A stretch of 64,000 bases of DNA from Tetracentron sinense (Eukaryota; Streptophyta; Magnoliopsida; Trochodendrales; Trochodendraceae), in the NCBI GenBank assembly GCA_015143295.1, contig JABCRI010001352.1, positions 23,721 through 87,720 on the forward strand, read 5' to 3'. Below are positions 1 through 10,800 of this stretch, piece by piece. The stretch's first letter is position 1. The number at the start of each line of letters is the position of its first letter. Under the pieces are notes generated by a model that saw only the letters and a list, made by a program, of their open reading frames with translations, was not told the DNA's origin and did no database searches. The position numbers and the translations under genes are program-made.

Positions 1-1245
1 AGTACCAATAAGGGTTTTCTTTGGATCTAAAGGTCTTGAAGAAGTGGGAGAACAAAAGCTCATGTTTTGTTCAAAAGAGCTGTAAGAGATTTTGGTATCT
101 GACATTTTAGATAGAAAATGGGAGTGAAGGGCTTTTATGGAGTCTTCAAGGTGGCCTTTGTATTTCCTGGAAAACCATAGGTTATCCAGACAGATTTCCC
201 GTTTAGAAAGACCAATCACAGGGAAAGGATAAGCATAGTTCATGTTCTGAATATGTTCAAGAAAGATGTCACCAAACTGTTCACCAGGTGTAGGTTTTTG
301 TTATTTTTAGAGCTAGAGCTGGCCATGATTATGGGATAGTCCTTTGTTTGACCAACGTAAATTTCTGAATTTATGGAGGATATCGAAGCCAAGAAATTGG
401 TGTTTAATGGTTAGGTTTGGGAAAGTTTAACCAATATAGGTTTACTGATTTTATCAATAATGAAACGTTCACCATTAACAGCACGAAAAGCTTGTTCATG
501 AGGTTTCCAATATTCTTGAGGGATAATATCAGGATTAAGGATAGATTGAGAAGCACCAGTATGATCTGTAAAGATCTGAACTTGGGCCATAGGAATAGGT
601 TGAGTAGAAGTAACTGAGGTATACGATTATTAATGCCAATATTTGCATACTGCTCACAGAGGAGCGTAGAACTGTGAACTGATAGCGAGAATAGTTCTCT
701 TGAAAACTCATCATCAAGAGAAAATACTGATTCAACATCAGAGAAATCTGAAATCTGATATTTGCATACTGCTCACAGAGGAGCGTAGAACTGTGAACTG
801 GTGGTTCATCATCACTACTGGAATATCCAATAGCGAGAATAGTTGCCGGTGAAAACTCATCATCAAGAGAAAATACTGATTCAACATCAGAGAAATTTGC
901 TGTGAACTGGTGGTTCATCATCACTACTGGAATATCCAATAGCGAGAATAGTTGCCGGTGAAAACTCATCATCAAGAGAAAATACTGATTCAACATCAGA
1001 GAAATTTGAAATCTGATTCATCAGCCGCATATGTAGCAAGAGCAATCACGTTTATCACACTTGATAGAATGATAAGTTTTATCACCGAGAGAAGCCTGTT
1101 GGAGTGTAATACGTTTTGTATTCATAATTGTGGTGGTGTTAAAGAAGCTAGAAAAGCTTGTTTGAGATTAACATCGTCCATACCATTGAGTATGTAGAAT
1201 CGTAATTGACATTCATTTTAAGAAATTCATCACAACATTTTTCTG
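1..1245 (-). pseudogene. Endogenous pararetrovirus relic (Caulimoviridae type), coat/protease region
   Basis: Minus-strand fragments read in the order expected of a plant pararetrovirus polyprotein. About 1020-1245 resembles the C-terminal part of a coat protein, with a short Cys-rich stretch that could be a CCHC zinc knuckle. About 640-1010 is an acidic Ser/Asp/Glu-rich spacer. About 360-620 is an aspartic-protease-like domain. At the protease active site the expected Asp-Thr-Gly triplet is split by an inserted His (about 570). The frame is broken several times: a stop follows the protease core near 416, and the coat part is spread over two or three frames. The segment at 1-300 continues as minus-strand coding-like sequence without a recognised domain. 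No reverse transcriptase is visible because the window edge cuts the relic. Assignment is by motif order and composition; a gypsy-type gag-pol is the alternative. It cannot encode a working product as it stands. Confidence 0.6.
641..1016. repeat. Tandem duplication inside the pararetrovirus spacer
   Basis: Three partial copies of one 100-140-bp unit follow each other at 641-759, 760-898 and 899-1016. Copies two and three are practically identical over their shared 110 bp. The first lacks about 40 bp (the stretch after gaactg) and differs at a few positions. The unit encodes the acidic spacer between the putative zinc knuckle and the protease, and the last two copies keep one reading frame. 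The near identity means the last duplication is much younger than the decay of the surrounding coding sequence. Confidence 0.85.
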
Positions 1246-1660
1246 TGTGATGAAGAGCAGATCCGATAAATTCTTATTCGAGACTGTTATCTTGAATTCA
1301 AGACTGTAATCTCGAATTCAGGTTGTTTAAAGAAAGTTTGGATTTTTCCTACAGTGGTTTAGGGTTTAGCTTCGTTTCATTAGGGTTTTAGTTCCTTTTC
1401 AAAATTTTGTTAATTTTAAGGTTCCATAATGAGTTCGAAATAAAGAAAAATGAACAAAAATAATTCGATTTCGATAGTTTAAACCATACCTCTTAATTTG
1501 ACGGTTGTAGGGAACGCGTGAGGAGGCTTCTTCTTCATCTTTTTCTTCTTCTTCTTCATAAACTATGAAGTTGTATTAACAACCTGCCATTCACCATACA
1601 AAATGAGTTCAAAATGGTGTTCTCTGTTCTTCTTCTTCATTTGAAATGGGAAATGGTTCT
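1246..1660 (-). repeat. Promoter-like block, inverted partner of 60.5-61.3 kb
   Basis: Read on the minus strand, this stretch carries an AAG-rich tract (CTT-rich on plus at 1530-1560), repeated aaccctaa-like words and a paired gaattc-rich motif (1277-1320). The same blocks occur in plus orientation at 60,500-61,060 and partly again at 61,170-61,330, so the two ends of the window are inverted copies. It lies immediately upstream of the minus-strand pararetrovirus coat fragment, so it may be leader or flanking DNA that travels with that relic. No gene is visible. Confidence 0.6.
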
Positions 1661-3146
1661 CTAAACTGTAAGTGTTTGAACTGGTTTCCATACTTTTTTG
1701 AAAAATGAAGCTTAAACAAGTAAATTTCCCCATGGGTAATGCTTAATTTTCATCTTAGATTGCATCTATATAGATTGGCCACTCAGGATTAACTTTGCTT
1801 GAGTTTTTCTTATTTTTTTTATTTTTTTCTCACGCAAATACTAATATTAGTAATACTCATGTATTGCATGTATCCATTATCATTTCTACTAACTTCAATG
1901 TGTAGAAATTCATTGCACATTATCTAGAGCTCATATGGTTACACTCCTTCCGTAGAATAGAGAGATTCAATAGGAAGCTCTACTTTATTTAAAAATAAAG
2001 ATCTAAAATGGCCACCCGATCTGGAAAATTCCATCATGCATTAAAGCTCTTGGTGATTGTATGTATACATGGAATGGCCACCCGATGCTGTATAGGATTG
2101 CTTGATAATTTTGTGTTAGAAGCTTAGAAATCAGATCATATTGAACTATTATCATGCACTTTTGAGTGTGCGATACGACTTCTACAATTCCCAGCTCACT
2201 CTCTTCGGACCCAATTGAAACTTTACTATGTCCAGTTCGGTATGCAACATGATGATGCAGATCTATTTGCTTCTGGGGTAAGGGGTGATGTGGGTATGGG
2301 AATTGCCTGGTTTATTTAGTTATTAATTCAAAAAAATTGTTGTAGAATGTTTAAATCATTTAGGAAGTATGTGCCTAGTTGTTTATATCAGTATTATTGT
2401 TAAACCTTTTTCCCTAGACAATTTGAAGTATGACCATTGTTATATCAGTATTATTGTTTATATCAGTATTATTCTGTTTCATTTGGACAGGTGTGTCTGG
2501 TCGCACAAATTGATCTCCATATGTTTCAAGCTAAGCTATAACCAAATTTCTTTTTAATATGCAATGAGTGAGCTATTATGTAAATAAACAAAAAGGAAGC
2601 AATGAGCCTGAATTAAGCATTTGATGATGCGAGGACTGACAAATCTAACTTATAGTTTCACACTATAACCAATAAGAATGACAACTGGATATTTTGATGA
2701 TGTTGACTCATTGTTGTTTATTATGAAATGTAAACCAAGAAACCTATCTCATAATTGAGCAATGCTCATAGAACATAGACATGGGTATACTGTGAAGAAA
2801 ATGTCTGTTCAGAAACTTAAATAAGGTATTTGGGTTCCATAGCTTGAGTAACATTTCAGGTATTGAAACTGCATCCATCCCATAAGTTGAGCTGATAAAG
2901 ATCTTGGCTTTTCATTGGCAAGCATGTGTAATGCTGTTCAAAAGAGTTGCTTTCTTGGTTGTGGAGATGGAGAAGAGGGGGAATGTTCTAACCAAGATTT
3001 TCGAGGAGAGGTGTGTAATTGGGTATGTTGCCTTGAACTTCTTAGTCAATACCATTTTCTGTTGGTTTGTGAACTGGAAAAAATGTTAGTTTCTGTAAAA
3101 TTCTGGAAGCTGCTTGCACACAATAAACTTCAGCATTAATATTGTT
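1661..3146. other. Non-coding decayed duplicate of the 5.2-8.2 kb region
   Basis: Several blocks match later sequence: about 1770-2020 matches one 368-bp tandem unit at 5231-6333, 2080-2320 matches 6410-6740, 2520-2580 matches 7390-7460, and 2750-3090 matches 7640-8140. Order and orientation are the same, so this is an older, deleted copy of the 5.2-8.2 kb segment. Small ORFs around 2904-3139 are in frames not kept in the other copy and look fortuitous. Confidence 0.65.
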
Positions 3147-3905
3147 GTAAGCTCCCCATTTGTGCACCCCTATCTCTTCTCTAAAACTACCAAGGCCCAT
3201 CATCAACCAATACCCAAGCCCAATCCTGCATACTTCACGCCTTAGCAAAATCACACAAACCCTGCCCAATTACCCAATCCAGGCCCAAAACCTTGGAAAA
3301 AGGTCCCGTTCTGAGAAAAGAAGTTAGAATGTCGGTAATGCCTTTGCCGTCATTTTCATTTATCCTAAATTAAGTAATTTCGGTAATGATGTTTGTAATA
3401 CCATTACTGACATTCGCTTCATCTGACTAGGTTGCAGTTATTTCAGGTAATCCCTTTACCGTCATTCTTCATTTTAACCTAAATTCATTAATGTAGGTAA
3501 TATCATTACCGATAATCACTTCATCTGACCAGATTACAGTTATTTTAGGTTTATTCGGCGAGGCCCAAGTCGCATTTTAGGAAAATTTTCCGATCGGCGG
3601 TTATACCTTTACCGCAGGTACTGAGTTACCCTCCATTCTTGAAGAATGCATAGAAAGCTTGTTCCCCCTCGGGAACTCGCTTGTTTGATCCCCTCAATCA
3701 CCTTAGTACACCCCACCAACTCCTCTTCGGATTACCAGACTACCCTAGCCTCCTCTGCAAATTTGGAACTAGGTTGAGGTTGGCCTAAGGAGGGAGCCTA
3801 GGCTCTGCCCTTTAGAAGGCAACCCCCCTTTAGAAGGCAACTCCCCTAGCCTACGTCCCCATTCCTCGGAGGTTGGAGGAGAAGAGCAAGGACTCCTCTT
3901 CAGTT
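3147..3905 (+). repeat. Truncated LTR-derived segment
   Basis: It starts with gtaagctcccc and a run of ccc-aagccc-type words, and then has repeated short motifs built on accgacattc and ggtaat. The same layout is seen at 9990-10,800 and 58,705-59,440, and its start resembles the 5' end of the solo LTR at 34,787. I read it as the 5' part of a long LTR that has lost its other end. The interior words (cggtaat, taccg) recur in the minus-strand LTR at 29.7-30.8 kb. Confidence 0.55.
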
Positions 3906-4500
3906 AAGCTGCCACGTTAGCACAATCAAAACTAATCGCTGTCTGTTCCTCTCCTTTCGACTCCCTATTTATTAACTTCTCAAACGTTTGACACTCCTCC
4001 CTCTCAGAATCCCATGTTCAGGCTCCTCCTCCGAATCCCTTCAACTCCCTATTTAAACAAAAAAGTCCCAATGTCTATTCAACTCCCCACTGACTAATCC
4101 CTTCTTCTCCCTATCATTTAATCACTAATCCTAAATACCTTCGTCTCCCTATCATTTTATCATTCTTTGGATATCACGGTTCACTCAAAATATTCCTTTC
4201 TTCTCTCACGTTCTCTCATCCTCTTCTCTCACAATCTCTAGTCCCTCTTGCCTCCCCTTTCCACCTACGCACTATTTTCTACCTAGCGTCAACAGAGATT
4301 TCCATCCCTGCTGCATACAAGCACCTCTCTCAGATTCAAGGTTAGTTTGTTAGATCCGTCGCAGATCTATTTTCTTTGATCTGATTGTTTATGTTGGGGA
4401 CTTTTTCAAATTCATCCGACTCTTCTTTATTGATTGTGTTGCAAGCGATTGAATTTTGCTTATTGTTTTCTTTGATCATCAAAAAAGTTTGCGCAATTCA
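3906..4500 (+). promoter_or_regulatory. CT-rich leader and candidate first-intron donor, repeated three times in the window
   Basis: A pyrimidine-rich stretch with ctcccta and tctctcac words runs into cagattcaag|gttagtttg (around 4341), a good plant 5' splice donor. It is followed by T-rich sequence typical of a 5'-UTR intron. The block recurs at 59,520-60,300 with the same candidate junction (near 60,110), and its first part recurs at 39,690-39,960. Each time it lies just after, or in line with, the LTR-derived segment. It may be the promoter and leader of the gene whose exon-like pieces lie at 7225 and 40,099. No ATG-bearing exon can be tied to it from sequence alone. Confidence 0.4.
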
Positions 4501-4809
4501 TCTAGTTTAGTCCTTGATTTTAGGGGTTTTATTTGTTTGTCTGACAAATAAAAAACATCACAAGTTGTTCAGTCACAAATGTTATAGAGGAATTTATATG
4601 ATTCTTCCTATCATTATTTGACCAATTCCTCTCACAATTTTTGACATATTTCTTATTGACAATTGGCGCGTTCATCTCGAGTTGGCTGATTTAAGTTATG
4701 TTTATACATAGGTAATGCTTTCAATACCTGTTTGTGCAATTAGTTGATGTTTACATTGATATAGGTCTCCATATTTTCTTTGACCTAGCTTAAGAGTTAG
4801 TCTTTGAAG

Positions 4810-5202
4810 CATAACCCTTAAACTTAACTCGAAAGTTAGCCGAGGTCAAGTAACTCGAAAAACATTCGCGAGGTCCAACTCGGAATATATATGTAATAAC
4901 TTGAAAAACCTGGGTTAAAAGAACTCAAAGTACAGTGGTTTTACAACCTCTCAAATAGTTTTTTTTGTAGACTCAAAAAAAAATTATGCAAAAATAGAGT
5001 GATGTTCGAGTTTAGGTTTAAAATAAATGATAAAAATACCTTTCTATGACTTGACCTAGTCCGACGAGTTGAAAAAATCAGCTTGAGTCGAGTAACTTGG
5101 CAAATAGTGCCTCTTGCAAGTTTTGGGGCGACTAGTCGAAATCAATTGAGTCGAGTAACTCGACCGAGTTACTTGGGTAACTCGCCGGGTTTTCGAACTA
5201 TG
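4810..5202. mobile_element. Non-autonomous hAT-like element (MITE)
   Basis: The 8-bp word ctttgaag stands on both sides (4802-4809 and 5203-5210), a perfect target-site duplication of the length hAT transposases make. The ends are cata... and ...tatg, with weak further inverted similarity. The interior is built of many gagtaactcg-like words and their complements (4850-5180). There is no coding capacity. Superfamily is inferred from duplication length only. Confidence 0.65.
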
Positions 5203-5230
5203 CTTTGAAGGATTAAGTTGGCTTAATTTT

Positions 5231-6333
5231 TGTCTCAGAGCCACATTCTTTCAGCAGAATCCATCAAAATTGCATCTTTGTGAACACTATAAAGATGGGC
5301 TCTTATCATCACTTTGCTTGAGTTTTTCTTTTTTATTGTTAGTTTTTCTCCCACAAATACTGATATTGGTAATACGCATATACATTGCATATATCCATTA
5401 TCACATATCTACTACTTCAGTGTGCAGAAATTCATTGCACATTAAAGTCATATAGAATAGAATGTAAGATTGGCTCTCCTTAAGTCATACTTGCAATGAA
5501 CTTCATCTCTAGAGATCCTATGATTACTCTCCTTACATGGAATAGAGATATTCTATAGGAAACTCTACTTTATTTAAAAAAGAAGATCTAAAATGGCCTG
5601 TCTCAGAGCCACATTCTTCCGGCAGAATCCATCAAAATTGCATCTCTGTGATACACTATAAAGATGGGCTCTTATCATCACTTTGCTTGAGTTTTTCTTT
5701 TTTATTGTTAGTTTTTCTCCCACAAATACTGATATTGGTAATACGCATATACATTGCATATATCCATTATCACATATCTACTACTTCAGTGTGCAGAATT
5801 TCATTGCACATTAAAGTCATATAGAATAGAATGTAAGATTGGCTCTCCTTAAGTCATACTTGCAATGAACTTCATCTCTAGAGATCCTATGATTACACTT
5901 CTTACGTGGAATAGAGATATTCTATAGGAAACTCTACTTTATTTAAAAAAGAAGATCTAAAATGGCCTGTCTCAGAGCCACATTCTTCTGGCAGAATCCA
6001 TCAAAATTGCATCTCTGTGATACACTATAAAGATGGGCTCTTATCATCACTTTGCTTGAGTTTTTCTTTTTTATTGTTAGTTTTTCTCCCACAAATACTG
6101 ATATTAGTAATACTCATATACATTGCATATATCCATTATCACATATCTACTACTTCAGTGTGCAGAATTTCATTGCACATTAAAGTCATATAGAATAGAA
6201 TGTAAGATTGGCTCTCCTTAAGTCATACTTGCAATGAACTTCATCTCTAGAGATCCTATGATTACACTTCTTACGTGGAATAGAGATATTCTATAGGAAA
6301 CTCTACTTTATTTAAAAAAGAAGATCTAAAATG
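5231..6333 (+). repeat. Three tandem 368-bp units
   Basis: The unit starts at tgtctcagagccacattctt (5231, 5599, about 5968) and ends before aaatggccac at 6331. The three copies differ by only a few substitutions and short indels (for example cttacatgg versus cttacgtgg), and copies two and three are closest. A more diverged single copy lies at about 1770-2020. ORFs that start in each unit are short and broken; the array looks intronic or intergenic. Confidence 0.9.
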
Positions 6334-7224
6334 GCCACCTGATATGCAAACTATCCATCATGCATTACAGCTCTTGGTGATTACATGAGAATGGCAACAA
6401 GCTTGGCATTTATTCTGATGCTGTATAGGATAGCTTTATAGACTTGTGTTAGAAGCTTAGAAATAAGATCATATTGAATTGATTATCATGCTTTAGTCTC
6501 TTACTTTTGAGTGTGCAATACTGCTTCTACAATTCCCAGCTCACTCTCTTCGGACCCAATTGAAACTTTACTATGTCAAGTTCGGCCTGCATCACTATAC
6601 CTTGAACATGATGATGCAGATCTGTGCTTCTGGGGTAAGGATACTGAATCACTGATATATGTCATAGAATTTGAAATGTCATTTTCTCAGTTAGTGTGGG
6701 GATATGGGTGATGCAGGTATGGGAATTGCTTGACTGGTTTATGTAGTTATTAATTCAAAAAAAATTGGTACATAAAGTTTAAATCTATATTTAGGATGTA
6801 TGAAATTTTAGAATTTCAGTTTTACTGCACTTTTTTACCTAGCTATCACTTCTTATCCTAATTCATATTTTGTATTTTGTGCAGTTCAGGGTGAAGATTA
6901 ATTGAAGTATGACTACTGTTAGTCTGTTACAATCTGGGGATCGAAACAGAGAAACAATTTTACCTCATCTTAATCCTTATTAAAGTTGCTTTAGAATTAT
7001 TTAAGTATCCCTGAATTCATTCAGTGTGTCTTGATCATCTTCACCTATCATCAATTTGTAAACCCAACTGGTCGCACAAAGAATGGTATGTAAGCCTCTT
7101 GATTTATTTATCTAGATAGTCAAGCTGATTTGGTGTAGCCTCTTGATTTATTTATCTAGATATTCGACTATTCGAGCTGATTTGGTGTATACATAAATTT
7201 GGATTTTCTGTTTAATTTCGACAG
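6334..7224 (+). other. Non-coding stretch with a candidate intron
   Basis: This segment has matches at 2080-2340 and no convincing coding region. Near its end, caaagaatg|gtatgtaag (7080-7089) looks like a good splice donor. The next 135 bp hold a local duplication of about 43 bp (7094-7136 and 7139-7185), then a T-rich tract and the acceptor at 7224. The same donor-acceptor arrangement occurs at 40,005-40,098. Confidence 0.4.
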
Positions 7225-7304
7225 GTGTGTGGATGACCCCACCTTATGGGCCCGCAGAGCTGGAAATAGTTGGGGAACAACATGCATCAATGATTCAACG
7301 GCAA
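7225..7304 (+). pseudogene. Exon-like piece of an unrecognised host gene, copy 1
   Basis: It is bounded by a T-rich tract plus acag at 7221-7224 and by caag|gtgaag. One frame is open throughout and begins V-W-M-T-P-P-Y-G-P-A-E-L. The copy at 40,099-40,184 is the same exon with 6 more bases; the shared frame reads V-W-M-T-P-P-Y-G-Q-A-E-L. Conservation of frame around PPYG, together with conserved splice signals, supports a former coding exon. I do not recognise the protein. The coding-like sequence after gtgaag (to about 7372) is also shared between the copies, so the exon may really run on past 7304. Confidence 0.4.
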
Positions 7305-8640
7305 GGTGAAGTATTCTGAACTTTTAACCTTTATAGCCGCCACAACGAAAACTTGGTCTTCAATCCAGACCATTTCCTCTGCTCCGTTAGTGACATATAT
7401 ATGTTTCAAGCTAAACTATAACCAAATTTCTTTTTAATATGCTATGAGTGAGCTATTATATTAATAAACGAAAAGGAAGCAATGAGCCTCTTATTCCATA
7501 ATGAATTAAGCATTTGAGGATGCCAGGACTGACAAATCTAATTAATAGAATCACACTATAACCAATGAGAAATGACAACTGAGTTTTTTGATGCTGTTGA
7601 CTCTTCGTAATTTATTCAGAAAATGTAAACCAACAAAACCTGTCTCATAATTGAGCAATGCTCATTGAACATAGACATGGGTATACTGTGAAGAAAATGG
7701 CTGTTTAGAAGCTTAGATAAGAAAAGAAAACCCTATAGAAGATGGTCATGTAAAGCTCTTTTTTAGTAATTGAGTTTGGTAATTTGTTTTAATTTTTACA
7801 TCTTTTGAATTTATATATAGTGTCGCCTCTTCTTTTACTTTTTGGCCTTCTCTTTTTCCATTATCGTGCATCATATTGGGTTCCATAGCTTGAATAGCAT
7901 TGAAGGTATTGAAACTGCATCCATCCCATAAGTTGATTGGAGCTGATATTGATCTCAGCTTTCATTGGCAAGCATGTGCAATACTGTTCAAATGAGTTCC
8001 TTTCTTGGTTGTGGATAGATGCAAAAGAGGGGAACGTTCTTTCCAAGATTTACGAGGAGAGGCTTGTAATTGGGGGTATGTTGCCTTGAACGTTTTATTC
8101 AATACCATTTTATGTTTGTTTGTGAACTGGAAAAAATGTTAGTTTTAGTAAAATTCTGGAAGTTGTGCTTGGTGTTCCTACATAGAAAAAGGAACTCTAG
8201 TCTTCTTTTTGACCTTCTATTGACCCTATGCCTTATGTACTTTTATGTAATCTGCGTTTGTCTTCTCTTCCTATGTAGGTAGATAACAAGCTCCCTATGA
8301 AGTGCCCATCCATGGCCACTTCACCTCTCCTGACTTTGAGAGGTGATCATTTTGCACTCTCTCTCTCTCCTTTCTTACTTTTATTATATTTTAAAATACT
8401 AATTTCTGTGTTCTTCTTACTGAACCCACGAGAATGAAACTAAAAGAACAACCTTAGATGGTATAATGTGTTGTTATAAGTTATAGGAATGATGAATTCA
8501 ATTAAATTGTTAATTTTTTTCCCGAAGTTTCAATCATGTTACATAATTCTATAAAATCATATATAAACAAAAAAATTGATATAAAAAGAGTGAAAAAATC
8601 TGTAATTCTCATTTTTTTTCTGCTATTATCTTTTTCATTT
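7305..8640. other. Decayed flank and short CT microsatellite
   Basis: 7390-7700 matches 2510-2800 and 40,330-40,360 in part, and 7870-8150 matches 2840-3110. A (CT)n tract lies at 8358-8371. The last 200 bp is A/T-rich. No coding region is supported. Confidence 0.5.
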
Positions 8641-9180
8641 CCCGTGCATCGCGCTGGGTGTTGCTAGTATTCACACAAGTCTAGAATATTTATACATTAT
8701 AGGATCCTAACTAAAGGCATTTACATTTTCAAAACAGAAGTATTACTCCCGAGGTACCTATTTTTATTGGCTATACTTGATTTCTCAGTTAAATTGGAGT
8801 ATTTTTTGGTTTTGAACACTGATACAGGTTATTTGGCATATCAGCTATTCCTAATCTGGATATTAATTTAGTGATCTACTATTGGTAAGTTAAGCATGTC
8901 TTCTTTATTAGTCTTTTTATCCGGTAAGTTAAGCTACGTCTAATTTTTCGAGTTTAACAAAAAAACAGTAGTAGCTTGCTGCGAAAGTACACATAAGCAT
9001 CTCAGTAAGAAAAACCCATAGACAATAAGGGGAAAATAAAATCTTTAGCATGAATAATATTTGCAGGTAGTTCCACATTGTTGGGATATCGATGGGAAAT
9101 TTTAATATGCAATTGAGGTTCTTCCTAAGAAACATATATATGAAAATTTTCCTAAGAAACATATACATGAAAATTTTGCT

Positions 9181-9302
9181 AGGGTAGACGCGGGGGCGGG
9201 GTGTAGTCCCATTCTTGGCAAATCAACAAACAACAAATACCTGGGATGTAGTCCCATTCTAAAGTGTTTGTTCTTTTGCCAAGAAAAAACACATCTAAGG
9301 TC
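9181..9302. mobile_element. Hairpin MITE, copy 1
   Basis: Inverted arms run from gtagacgc to catctaag, with cttggcaaa facing tttgccaag and a central pair around aatacctgg / aaagtgttt. It has a small internal duplication (tgtagtcccattct occurs twice). It is preceded by two tandem copies of an aagaaacatata block that also precedes copy 9. Confidence 0.6.
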
Positions 9303-9719
9303 CTCAACGTTTATGGAGCCTACTCTCCCCTTTATATATAATCTTGTGAGGAAAATGAAACCTCCCTTTATACATAATTTTATTAGGAAAAACGAAATCC
9401 CACTATGCATAGTTGTTTGCTATTGTATATTTCTTGTGTTGCACACATATCAAGCATTTTATAGATTATAGGATTAGTGTGGGTATTGATATCATGATCT
9501 AAGTTGAGTTTGATTACTACAAATCCTTGTTATCTGGTTGTGTACATAGTATATTGAAAAGCATTTTTTGCTTATACATATTGTATTTGCAGGATATATA
9601 ACCTGCCACAACTTTGGGATATATTGGTTGATTTGCTTTGGTGAGTTAAGCCTTCTTTCTACATTATTTTATTTTGGCTATCATTTTTATGTTTGCTTTA
9701 TTCTAGCTTTATTATCATT

Positions 9720-9744
9720 TATATATATATATATATATATATAC
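9720..9744. repeat. (AT)n microsatellite
   Basis: An uninterrupted run of about eleven TA units, directly before cgtgtgc. The aligned place in array 2 (near 58,480) lacks the tract, so it expanded after the two arrays separated. Confidence 0.9.
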
Positions 9745-9989
9745 GTGTGCTTTATCTTATCATGTTCAATAATTTTGTATATCAGATACTCAAGCTTAAT
9801 AAAAGACAAGAAAAAAAAAAAGTTCCCGTCACATAGATCAAGCGTTTTAGGATTGTGCTCATTACACACCTTAATCAATATAGGTTTGACTTAAAGAGGC
9901 ATTTTTTTTTTATTGGTTAGCAATCATGTCTTATATAGAAAAAGAGAATACAACAATGTTTTTAAAGTAATAAACTTCAGCATAAGACT

Positions 9990-10800
9990 ATTTTAAGCAC
10001 CCCATTTTTGCATCTCTATCTCTCCGGGATTCTTCTCTAAAACTCCAGGGCCCATCATCAACCAATACCCAAGCCAATCATAACCAATTCCCAAGCCCAA
10101 TCCTGCATATCCCACATCTTAGCAAAATCACACAAACCTTGCCCAATTACGCAATCCAGGCCCAAAACCATGGAAAAAACCCATTCCAGGTAAAATTAAG
10201 AATACCTTATACTGCCATTCTTCATTTAATTTAAATTCAGTAATGTCGGTAATGGTGTCGGTAATAGTATTACCGACATACACTTCATCTGACCAAATTA
10301 CAGTTATTTGGCGGTAATCCCTTTACCGCCATTCTTCATTTAACCTAAATTCAGTGATGTAGGTAATACCATTACTGGCATTCACTTCATCTGACCAAAT
10401 TATAGTTATTTTAGGTGTATTTGGCGAGGCCTAGGTCCCATTTCTGATTGGTGGTAATTACCTTTACCGCAATTATCAATTTTAGCCTACTTCAAAAATA
10501 GCATTTCAGGATTATTATCTAATTGGCGGTAATACCTTTACCGCCATTATCAATTTCAGGCTACTTCAAAATTAGCACTATTGAGTTAGCCACCATTCTT
10601 GAAGAATGTGCAAAAAGCTTGTTTTGGGAACTCGCTTGTTTGATCTCCCAGTCCACTAAAGAAATTCCACACAACAAACTTTGTAAACTCGTATTAGAGA
10701 CCAAACCAAGTCCCAAACCTCTGTAATTTGCAACCCCCATTTGTAAGCCAACTCCCCTAGCCTACGTTCCTCGGAGCTTGGAGAAGAAGAGCAAGAAGTA
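9990..10800 (+). repeat. Truncated LTR-derived segment, second copy
   Basis: It begins gtaagcaccccatttttgc-like (taagcaccccatttttgc at 9992), almost the same as the first bases of the solo LTR at 34,787. It continues with ccc-aagccc words and then repeated ggtaat / taccg motifs at 10,230-10,560, several of them in tandem. It is collinear with 3147-3905 and 58,705-59,440. The 60-100-residue ORFs at 10,523-10,838 are not kept in the sister copies. Confidence 0.6.

Noticed and set aside
535..996. 153-residue minus-strand ORF
   Set aside because: It spans several tandem units and changes between the true polyprotein frame and a wrong frame, so the ORF itself is not a product; the pararetrovirus relic explains the sequence.
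5231..6333. CRISPR-like array
   Set aside because: Units are contiguous 368-bp repeats without spacers, in eukaryotic DNA.
8358..8371. Promoter CT element
   Set aside because: It is a short CT microsatellite with no leader, start codon or exon after it.
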